NCBI RefSeq assembly: GCF_900108315.1
Contig: NZ_FNVB01000005.1
Location: 124,001 to 188,000, forward strand
Length of the DNA: 64,000 bases
Direction of reading: 5' to 3'
Source: Saccharopolyspora kobensis
GTDB taxonomy: Bacteria; Actinomycetota; Actinomycetes; Mycobacteriales; Pseudonocardiaceae
The translations under genes were made by a program, and so were the position numbers. This document shows, piece by piece, positions 57,659-64,000 of this stretch; within the stretch, counting starts at the first letter, position 1, and each line of letters begins with the position of its first letter. A model generated the notes under the pieces. It made no database searches and was not told the DNA's origin. It saw only the letters and a list, made by a program, of their open reading frames with translations.

Positions 57659-58591
57659 TCAGCTCTCGGTGCACTGCTTGGCGCGGGTGACCTCGCAAAC
57701 CCGGCGAACGCTGTCGAAGGTCGCGTCGTCGGCCGGGGCGAAGCCCCAGTAACCGCCGATCTCGCACTCGTCGGTGCAGAACCCGTTGGCCTTCAGGTAG
57801 TCCGCGTTGGCCTTGGTGCGGAAGGCCTGGACCACCTTCTCCTTCAGCGCCGGGTCGAGGTCGTCGGACATCGCCGCCGGCGACCCGGGGATCACCTCCG
57901 AGCGCCACACCACCCGCAGCGCGCCCGGCTGGAGGTTGCCCTTCTCCGGCAGCAGCTTGTCCACCATGGTGTCGTAGGCGAAGCCCGCATCGCACTGCCC
58001 GCTCTGCACCGCCAGCGCGGAGGCGTCGTGCCCACCGGCCATCACCGGCCGCACGTCGCGCTCCACGTCGATCCCGGCGGTCTGCAGCGCGGCCTTCGGG
58101 TAGAGGTAGCCGGAGGTCGAGTTCGGGTCGACGAAGCACACCTGCTCGCCGCGGAACTCCTCGATGCGCTGGATCGGCGAGTCGGCCCGCACGAGCCCGT
58201 AGGCGCGGTAGCCGGGCACGCCGCCCGGCGTCTCGACCTGCGCACCGACCGGCGTGACCCGCACCCCGCTGTTGCGCGCCACCACGTAGGACAGCGGCCC
58301 GTACATGGCGATGTCGATCTTCCCGGTGCGCTGGCCCTCGATGACGGCCGCGTAGTCGGTGGCCTTCTCCACCCGGATCTTCTTGCCGGTCTCCGCCGCC
58401 AGCAGGTCCACCAGCGGCTTGAACTCCTGCTCCAGGCTGGTGGACTCCTCCGACGGGATCGAGGCGAACACCAGCTCGTCCGGGTTGCGCGCGCCGGCGT
58501 CGCTCGCCGCGCTCGGGCCGCAGGCGGCGAGCCCCAGCGGCAGCGCCGCGCAGGCGAGGACGGCGAGCAGCCGCCGGGAAACGTTGAGCAT
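57659..58591 (-). CDS. phnD: PhnD-type phosphonate-binding lipoprotein
   Basis: 310-aa exported solute-binding protein. The signal peptide ends in the lipobox LGLAAC; the mature domain has VFASIPSEESTSLEQEFKPL, MYGPLSYVVAR and FVDPNSTSGYLYPKAAL, typical of PhnD/PtxB proteins. ATG 58591 with GGAGG. Four cysteines lie near the C-terminus. No phnC ATPase or phnE permease gene is in the window, so it must work with partners elsewhere. Confidence 0.9.
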   Translation of the reverse strand: MLNVSRRLLAVLACAALPLGLAACGPSAASDAGARNPDELVFASIPSEESTSLEQEFKPLVDLLAAETGKKIRVEKATDYAAVIEGQRTGKIDIAMYGPLSYVVARNSGVRVTPVGAQVETPGGVPGYRAYGLVRADSPIQRIEEFRGEQVCFVDPNSTSGYLYPKAALQTAGIDVERDVRPVMAGGHDASALAVQSGQCDAGFAYDTMVDKLLPEKGNLQPGALRVVWRSEVIPGSPAAMSDDLDPALKEKVVQAFRTKANADYLKANGFCTDECEIGGYWGFAPADDATFDSVRRVCEVTRAKQCTES

Positions 58592-58732
58592 TGCTGGTCC
58601 TCCGATCGCGAAGTTGCGCCGAAAGAGTGCGCAAGGCAGGTGGAGGAGCCGTCGGCTGCGGGTTACGCGCAACGGAACGCTGCGGGACGCTCTGCCGCAT
58701 CTGACCCCACAACTCGGGTAGGTTGCGGGTCC

Positions 58733-59896
58733 GTGATCGAGATCGATTCCGCCTTCGTCACCGAACCGCGCGCCACCTACGCCCGCCTCCGCGAACAGGG
58801 CCCGGTGCACCGGGCCACCGCCCCGGACGGCACGTCGGTCTGGCTGGTCACCCGCTACGCCGACGTCCGAGCGGCGCTGGCCGATCCGCGGTTGTCGCTG
58901 GACAAGGCGAACTCGAACGGCGGCTACCGGGGCTTCTCGCTGCCGCCCGCGCTCGACGCGAACCTGCTGAACATGGACGCCCCGGAGCACACCAGGCTGC
59001 GCCGGATCATCGGCAAGGCCTTCGCCCCGCGCCGGATCGAACCGCTGCGCCCCCGCGTCCAGCAGCTCGCCGACGCCCTGCTCGACGAGCTGGCCGGGCA
59101 GCGGGAGGCGGATCTGATGCCGGCCTACTGCGGCCCGCTGCCGATCGCGGTGATCTGCGAGCTGCTCGGCGTCGGCGAGGCCGACCGGCCGGACTTCCGC
59201 GCCTGGACCGACGGCATGCTCGCCCCGGAAACCCCTGAACAAGCCCGCAACTCCCTCGCCGCGCTGCACGCCTACCTGCTCGACCTGATCGCGGCGAAGC
59301 GCGCCGAACCCGGCCCGGACTTCCTGAGCGCGCTGGTCGGACTGCGCGACGAGGAGGACCGGCTCACCGAGGACGAACTCACCTCGGCGGCGTTCCTGGT
59401 GCTGTTCGCCGGCTACGAGAACACGGTGAACCTGCTGGGCAACGGCCTGATCGCGCTGCTGACCGACCCGGCGGCGCTGACCGCGGCCCGCCGGGGCATC
59501 TCACCGGCCACTGTGGACGAACTGCTCCGCTACGACCCGCCGCCCCAGCTGGCGATCCGCCGGTTCCCGCGGCAGGACGTGGAGATCGGCGGCGTGACCG
59601 TCCCGGCGGGCGAAACCGTTTTGCTGTCGTTGATCTCCGCGCACCACGACCCCGCCCGCTACCCGGACCCGGAGCGCCTCGACCTCGACCGCGCGGACAA
59701 CCCGCACCTGGCCTTCGGCCACGGGCCGCACTACTGCCTGGGCGCCGCCCTGGCCCGGATGGAAGCCGTGATCGCCCTGAACGCGCTGCTCACCCGCTTC
59801 CCGGACCTGGCACTGGCAGTGCCGGAACAAGACCTCCAGTGGCGGAACTCCTTCCGCAACCGAGGACTCCGCACCCTCCCGGTCACCCTGACCTGA
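58733..59896 (+). CDS. Cytochrome P450
   Basis: 387-aa soluble bacterial P450. I-helix LFAGYENTVNLLGN, the E-x-x-R in VDELLRYDPP and the haem-thiolate loop FGHGPHYCLGAALAR are intact. GTG 58733 has only a weak ribosome site. It diverges from phnD by about 140 bases. Ferredoxin partner genes are not adjacent; substrate unknown. Confidence 0.93.
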   Translation: MIEIDSAFVTEPRATYARLREQGPVHRATAPDGTSVWLVTRYADVRAALADPRLSLDKANSNGGYRGFSLPPALDANLLNMDAPEHTRLRRIIGKAFAPRRIEPLRPRVQQLADALLDELAGQREADLMPAYCGPLPIAVICELLGVGEADRPDFRAWTDGMLAPETPEQARNSLAALHAYLLDLIAAKRAEPGPDFLSALVGLRDEEDRLTEDELTSAAFLVLFAGYENTVNLLGNGLIALLTDPAALTAARRGISPATVDELLRYDPPPQLAIRRFPRQDVEIGGVTVPAGETVLLSLISAHHDPARYPDPERLDLDRADNPHLAFGHGPHYCLGAALARMEAVIALNALLTRFPDLALAVPEQDLQWRNSFRNRGLRTLPVTLT

Positions 59897-59908
59897 CCGG
59901 TTCCAGCA

Positions 59909-60051
59909 CGAGATTTCAATTGAAATCAGGCCGTCGATTTCAATGGAACTTGCGCGCGCCGTCGGCGTGTCAGGCACCCGACACGCCGACGGTGCGTCGG
60001 GATCCACGCAATTTCAATTGAAATCACACGTGTGATTTCAATTGAAATTGC
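59909..60051. repeat. Composite family A repeat, second copy
   Basis: A decayed family A palindrome (about 59909-59952), a 13-bp GC hairpin (59959-59971 with 59980-59992) almost identical to that at 9567-9595, and a perfect 44-bp palindrome with no centre gap (60008-60051). Confidence 0.88.
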
Positions 60052-60071
60052 GGCGTACCGTGGGGGAGGTG

Positions 60072-60944
60072 ATGCGAGCGTCGCGCCGGATCCGGGTCGG
60101 CACCTCCGGCTGGGTCTACGGGCCGTGGCACGGCCCGTTCTACCCGCGCGACCTGCGCCGCGGCGGCGAGCTCGAATACCTGTCCCAACACCTCGGGTCC
60201 ACCGAGATCAACGCGTCCTTCTACTCCCTGCAACGACCAGAGCACTACCGCCGCTGGGCCGAGCAGACGCCGGAGGACTTCCTGTTCGCGGTCAAGGGAA
60301 GCCGCTTCATCACCCACATGAAGAAGCTCCGCGACGCGGAGATCCCGCTGGCCAACTTCTTCGCCAGCGGGGTGCTGGCCCTCGGCCGCAAGCTCGGCCC
60401 GCTGCTCTGGCAGCTCCCACCGTCGCTGCCGTTCGACGCCGACCGCCTCACGACGTTCTTCCGCCTCCTCCCGCGCAGCACGGGCGCGGCCGCCGAACTG
60501 GCCGCCCACCACGACGAACGCCTGGCCGGACGAGCCCTCACCGAAACCGACACCGACCAGCCGATGCGCCACGCCCTCGAAGTCCGCCACCCCAGCTTCG
60601 CCGATCCCGAACCGGTGGAGCTCCTCCGCGAGCACGACATCGGCCTGGTGGTGGCCGACGCGGCGGGCGACTGGCCACACCTGGAAGACATCACCAGCGA
60701 CTTCGTCTACCTCCGCTTCCACGGCGCGGAAGAGCTCTACGCGAGCGGCTACACCTCGGAGGACCTGGACCGCTGGGCGGAGCTGATCAAGGCCTGGCAC
60801 GCGGGGAAGTCCCCGAGGACGTCCCGCACGGTGGCCCCACCGGCCCCGGAGTCGCGCGGCCGGGACGTCTACGCCTACTTCGACAACGACGTGAAGGCCC
60901 ACGCCCCGGCGGACGCCCTATCCCTCGCCGAGCGCTGCACCTGA
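60072..60944 (+). CDS. DUF72 family protein
   Basis: 290-aa TIM-barrel-like DUF72 protein: RVGTSGWVYGPWHGPFYPRD, NASFYSLQRPEHYRRWAEQT and FAVKGSRFITHMKKL are hallmarks; YAYFDNDVKAHAPADA near the end is typical. Function not established. ATG 60072 preceded by GGGGGAGG, with in-frame GTG codons at 60060 and 60069 as alternatives. Its 3' end overlaps the convergent membrane protein gene by 27 bases. Confidence 0.85.
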   Translation: MRASRRIRVGTSGWVYGPWHGPFYPRDLRRGGELEYLSQHLGSTEINASFYSLQRPEHYRRWAEQTPEDFLFAVKGSRFITHMKKLRDAEIPLANFFASGVLALGRKLGPLLWQLPPSLPFDADRLTTFFRLLPRSTGAAAELAAHHDERLAGRALTETDTDQPMRHALEVRHPSFADPEPVELLREHDIGLVVADAAGDWPHLEDITSDFVYLRFHGAEELYASGYTSEDLDRWAELIKAWHAGKSPRTSRTVAPPAPESRGRDVYAYFDNDVKAHAPADALSLAERCT

Positions 60945-61949
60945 CGAGGTGCCGGGCAGTTCCTGCCGGTCGCCGAAGCGGTCGCGCACCAGCTGCGCCA
61001 GCTCCCGGTGACCGTGGGCCGCCAGCACCTCCGCCAACCGCTGGCTGAGCGCCGCCCGCTCGTCATCGCCGGCCAGGCGCTCGATGGCGGCGAAGACGTG
61101 CTGCTCGGCGCCGACTTCGAACTCCTCCGCCACGAACGAGTGCACCGGGTGGATCCAGTTCGGCGCATCGCCGTCCGGCTCCGGGACCCGCCGGTCGTGC
61201 GCGGCGGCGGTCAGCTTGCGCAGGTTGCTGATCTGGCGCACGGCTTCGTCGAGATCGCTGTCCTCGCGCCGCGCGAGCCACCAGACCAGCGCACTGCCCG
61301 GCGACTGCAGCACCTCATCGGCGAAGTACGCGCGCTTCTTGCGCTCGTGAGCGCGCTTGCGCTCCCAGAGCTCTTCGTCCTTGCGGGCGGCGGCCAACTG
61401 GCGCAACCGCTCGGCGTCGGCGTCCGGCAGCGCCAGCCGGACATCGCTCGCCCAGGCCACCACGTGCCCGGACTTGTCCGAGCGAGGTGTGCCGAGCAAG
61501 GCGTTGAGCCGGTGCTGCGCCAGCTCGCCGTCCTCCGGCGAGGTCTCCGCGACCACCTCACCCGCCTGCTCCAGCACCAGTTCCACCGCCAGTCCACCCG
61601 GATTCGCGTGCGGCAACCCCGGAGCATCGGGCTTGACGTACCAGAAGATCGTGCCGGAGAAGGAGAACCGGTACTCCGGATGTGCGCTGCGCAGCGGCGT
61701 CCCGGACACCGGGCGCTCGGTCGGCTTCGGCGCCGCGGGCGGCTCGACGTGCGGCTCCACCGGCGGCGCGAGCTTGCGCCCCACGCGCCCCAGCAGCCAC
61801 CAGCTGACGGCCCACGGCCCGGCGATCGTCAGGACCACCAGCGTCACCCACAACCACGCGGGCCACCCGTAGCGCAGCCCGAGCAGGACCCAGATCAGCG
61901 CCCCGATCACCGACACGACCTTGACGGCAGTGCGTTGATCCTGATTCAT
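60918..61949 (-). CDS. Membrane-anchored protein, unknown function
   Basis: 343-aa protein with two N-terminal membrane helices (VVSVIGALIWVLLGLRYGWP and LWVTLVVLTIAGPWAVSWWL), a proline-rich linker and a large charged helical domain (ERLRQLAAARKDEELWERKR). ATG 61949 with GGAGGAAGG upstream. Not recognised. Sits near the PP2C-like phosphatase gene on the same strand. Confidence 0.75.
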   Translation of the reverse strand: MNQDQRTAVKVVSVIGALIWVLLGLRYGWPAWLWVTLVVLTIAGPWAVSWWLLGRVGRKLAPPVEPHVEPPAAPKPTERPVSGTPLRSAHPEYRFSFSGTIFWYVKPDAPGLPHANPGGLAVELVLEQAGEVVAETSPEDGELAQHRLNALLGTPRSDKSGHVVAWASDVRLALPDADAERLRQLAAARKDEELWERKRAHERKKRAYFADEVLQSPGSALVWWLARREDSDLDEAVRQISNLRKLTAAAHDRRVPEPDGDAPNWIHPVHSFVAEEFEVGAEQHVFAAIERLAGDDERAALSQRLAEVLAAHGHRELAQLVRDRFGDRQELPGTSSGAALGEG

Positions 61950-62048
61950 CGCGCCTTCCTCCACACACCGGTCAGATGCCACCCAACTGACTACCGGGTG
62001 ATGAGCCCGCTGCGAACGATCCAGCCGGTTTTGCCCTCGAACAGAGCA

Positions 62049-62768
62049 CTAGAACGACAAGAACACCGCGGTGGCGTCGTCGTGGTGCTTCTCGCGCGGC
62101 GGTTTCGGTGCCGCTGCTTCGGCTTTGCGGACCTGGGCGATGAGTTCGGCCGGACCTGCCTTCTCCAGCAGGTCCAGGAGGTCCGGCCAGGTCCCGAGGG
62201 CGTACATGTCCGCGTAGCGGGAGGCGCCGTCGCTGAGCAGGGCCGCTCGGCCGACGTCGCGCAGGGTGCCCTGGAGCGCTTCGTAGGCCGCTTCCGGTTT
62301 CGTGCTCGCCACCCAGAAGCCGCCGGGCTGGTTGCGCAGGTCGCGCACCGCTTGCTGCGTGTAGCTCGGGAGGCGCTCCACGCGGTCGTCGACGATCGCG
62401 CCGTGGTCGAAGACGATCGGGCTGTCCGCGAGCACCAGGTACTCGATCTCCTCGCCCGCCCGCAGGATCGACACCGTCGACGACGGGCTGGACGGGTTGC
62501 GCAGGTCGCAGGTGTCCGCGTGCGCCGCGCAGGTCGACTCGACGGCCTCCGCCAGCAGATCCGCCAGCGGGCGGTCCGAGACCGCGAGCCGCCGGGCGAG
62601 CTCGGCACCGAGGCGGTGCACCAGCCACGGCACGTCGTGCTCGCACCCGCTGTCCACATCGGACGGGGCGGTCGCGCCGTCGAGGACGAAGGCCCAGTCC
62701 GGGCCGACGGCGTGGTAGTCCTCGTTCACCCGGCCCGGTGTGGCCAGCGTCGCGCAGGTCGCCTGCAC
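62049..62768 (-). CDS. PP2C-like protein phosphatase
   Basis: 239-aa PPM-family phosphatase domain protein. Metal motifs are VNEDYHAVGPDWAFVLDGAT near the start, ALLSDGASRY and the final HHDDATAVFLS. It lacks a membrane segment. GTG 62768 lies two bases after the MarR stop. May act on Ser/Thr phosphorylation; no partner kinase is present. Confidence 0.85.
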   Translation of the reverse strand: MQATCATLATPGRVNEDYHAVGPDWAFVLDGATAPSDVDSGCEHDVPWLVHRLGAELARRLAVSDRPLADLLAEAVESTCAAHADTCDLRNPSSPSSTVSILRAGEEIEYLVLADSPIVFDHGAIVDDRVERLPSYTQQAVRDLRNQPGGFWVASTKPEAAYEALQGTLRDVGRAALLSDGASRYADMYALGTWPDLLDLLEKAGPAELIAQVRKAEAAAPKPPREKHHDDATAVFLSF

Positions 62769-62770
62769 GC

Positions 62771-63217
62771 TCAGCTGCCCGGCAGCTGGTGCAGCGCCGT
62801 CACCAGCGGCGCCAGCTCGGGCGTCTCGCAGGCCTCGGCGAGCGACTTCTCCAGGACCTCGTCGTGGGTCGGGCGCGCCTTCTCCAGCAGCTTGCGGCCG
62901 GAGTCGGTGAGCTCGGTGTAGATACCGCGGCGATCGTCCTTGCACAGCACGCGGGTGAGCAGTTCCCGGTCTTCCAGCCTGCTGACCAGCCGGGTCGTCG
63001 CGCTGCTGCTCAACGCGGTGGCGCGGGCCAGCTGCTGCATCCGCATGTGCCACCCGTCCTGACGGCTGAGCGCGTCGAGCACGGTGTACTCGACGACCGA
63101 CAGGCCGCACTCGGCCTGCAGCGCCTTCTCCAGCGCCGTCTCAAGCCTGCCGTGCAGGGCCGCGAGCGTGCGCCAACCGCGCGCCCGGATCTCCACGGCG
63201 TCGTCAGCGATCCCCAT
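62771..63217 (-). CDS. MarR family regulator
   Basis: 148-aa winged-helix regulator: GLSVVEYTVLDALSRQDG, MRMQQLARATALSSSATTRL recognition helix region and the wing LTRVLCKDDRRGIYTELTDSG. ATG 63217 is preceded by GGGAGG. Co-transcribed with the PP2C-like gene. Confidence 0.9.
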   Translation of the reverse strand: MGIADDAVEIRARGWRTLAALHGRLETALEKALQAECGLSVVEYTVLDALSRQDGWHMRMQQLARATALSSSATTRLVSRLEDRELLTRVLCKDDRRGIYTELTDSGRKLLEKARPTHDEVLEKSLAEACETPELAPLVTALHQLPGS

Positions 63218-63287
63218 CCCGCACCTCCCGACCGGCATTCTACCAGCTCACGCAGCTATGGCGCGCGCGCAAACAATCGCGCGGCCG

Positions 63288-63698
63288 TCAGCCCGTCGGA
63301 TCCCACAACCCGCCGGCAGCGCCGCGCGCGAGGTGCTCGGCGTAGACGCCGACCTTCCACGCGATGAGGGAACGGCACTCCTCCAAGGCCGCCATCTGCG
63401 CGTCGACGCGCTGCCGGTGGGCGTCGAGCAGCCGCAGGCGTTCCGCCTCGTTGCCCGGCCCGCGCCGCACCAGCTCGGCGAACCGCTTGAGGTCGGCCAG
63501 CGGCATCCCGGACTCCCGGAGCTTGACGCAGATCAGCAGCCAGTCGACGTCGGCACCGGTGTAGCGCCGCCGCCCGCCCGCGGTGCGCTCGACGGGCCCG
63601 ACCAGCAGCTCTTCCCGCTCGTAGAAGCGCAACGCGTGCACGCTGAGTCCGGTCCGCTCGGCCACGTCACCGATGCTCAACCGCTCCTCGACAGCCAT
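63288..63698 (-). CDS. MerR family regulator
   Basis: 136-aa regulator: SIGDVAERTGLSVHALRFYE helix-turn-helix and wing, TAGGRRRYTGADVDWL, then a dimerisation helix. No metal-binding cysteine pair, so it belongs to the organic-effector type. ATG 63698. Diverges from the SDR gene whose promoter has the MerR-type spacing. Confidence 0.92.
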   Translation of the reverse strand: MAVEERLSIGDVAERTGLSVHALRFYEREELLVGPVERTAGGRRRYTGADVDWLLICVKLRESGMPLADLKRFAELVRRGPGNEAERLRLLDAHRQRVDAQMAALEECRSLIAWKVGVYAEHLARGAAGGLWDPTG

Positions 63699-63715
63699 GT
63701 CCGCCAGCCTAGGGC

Positions 63716-63746
63716 TTGATCTAGAGTGCGCTCTAGCTCGTAGCGT
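63716..63746 (+). promoter_or_regulatory. MerR-type promoter with 19-base spacer and operator
   Basis: TTGATC at 63716-63721 and TAGCGT at 63741-63746 are separated by 19 bases that contain CTAGAG-TGCG-CTCTAG (63721-63736), the operator layout of MerR activators. Transcription would start very close to the SDR ATG at 63754. Confidence 0.75.
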
Positions 63747-63753
63747 CAGCGAC

Positions 63754-64000
63754 ATGACCACCACCGATCAGCGACCGCTCGGCTCGCCCTTCTCCGCCTC
63801 CAGCACCGCCGAGGAGGTCATGGCCGGTCTCGACCTCCGCGGCGCGACCGCCGTGGTGACCGGCGGCTACTCCGGCCTCGGCCTGGAGACGACCCGGAAC
63901 CTGGCGGCCGCCGGAGCCCGGGTCGTCGTCCCGGCCCGCCGCCCCGACACCGCCCGCGCCGCGCTCGCGGACATCGCGGGCTGCGAGGTCGTCCACTTGG
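63754..64000 (+). CDS. Short-chain dehydrogenase, cut by window end
   Basis: First 82 residues of an SDR: TAVVTGGYSGLGLETTRNLA is the cofactor loop, with VVVPARRPDTA as the NADP-preferring strand. ATG 63754 has no ribosome site and the promoter places the transcript start at or near it, so the mRNA may be leaderless. Probably activated by the divergent MerR protein. Confidence 0.88.
   Translation, partial: MTTTDQRPLGSPFSASSTAEEVMAGLDLRGATAVVTGGYSGLGLETTRNLAAAGARVVVPARRPDTARAALADIAGCEVVHL

Overview
This is high-GC actinobacterial chromosome, most like Saccharopolyspora or a close pseudonocardial relative. The evidence is the strong third-position G/C bias, many GTG and TTG starts, 4-bp translationally coupled overlaps, and a gene order known from Mycobacterium tuberculosis Rv1328-Rv1336 (dinG, pncB, clpS, a DUF2017 gene, a P1 peptidase, mec, cysO, cysM). 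ctaD-serB and a three-subunit succinate dehydrogenase of the Rv0247c-Rv0249c type are also present. The species name is inference. I saw no tRNA, rRNA, CRISPR array or insertion sequence.

Layout. 1-9.5 kb: mec-cysO-cysM cysteine synthesis, P1 peptidase, DUF2017-clpS, NAD salvage (pncB, pncA), a VOC protein and a DinG helicase. 10.2-14.6 kb: a coupled operon of BioY, an acyl-adenylating enzyme, an unusual thiolase and the ECF energising proteins BioM and BioN. 14.7-21.7 kb: an RHS polymorphic-toxin locus, with an SseB-like gene, a WXG100-like gene, a 1437-aa RHS protein with a toxin tip, then four small genes of lower GC that are candidate immunity or orphan-immunity genes. 21.7-30.7 kb: peptidyl-tRNA hydrolase, serB, ctaD, a lipoprotein, a BAAT-like hydrolase with a membrane partner, an SDR and a VanZ protein.

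30.7-39.15 kb is the main accessory insertion. It holds about 1.5 kb of degenerate sequence, then a two-gene operon: a 1857-aa multidomain P-loop ATPase and, overlapping by 4 bp, a 462-aa protein ending in a HEPN-type R-N-x3-H motif. I read this as a candidate anti-phage or abortive-infection system and as the most interesting find.

39.2-49.2 kb: succinate dehydrogenase, then a TetR-controlled operon of a luciferase-like monooxygenase with CoxL, CoxS and CoxM-type molybdenum hydroxylase subunits. 49.9-58.6 kb: a C-P lyase operon (PhnF, G, H, I, a PhnJ-PhnK fusion, PhnL, PhnM, an inositol-monophosphatase-like protein) with an upstream PhnD but no PhnC or PhnE. 58.7-64 kb: a cytochrome P450, a DUF72 protein, a membrane protein, a PP2C-like phosphatase with a MarR regulator, and a MerR regulator divergent from an SDR gene cut by the window end.

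The window is also rich in dispersed palindromic DNA. Family A is a 44-bp double palindrome built on ATTTCAATTGAAAT; a related TTTCGCGCGAAA form lies inside genes. Family B is a roughly 110-130-nt structured element in six copies whose stems co-vary. Family C is a long GTGAGTG hairpin bracketing the phn operon. Family A or its variant sits inside three coding sequences (the adenylating enzyme, phnI and phnH) without breaking the frame.
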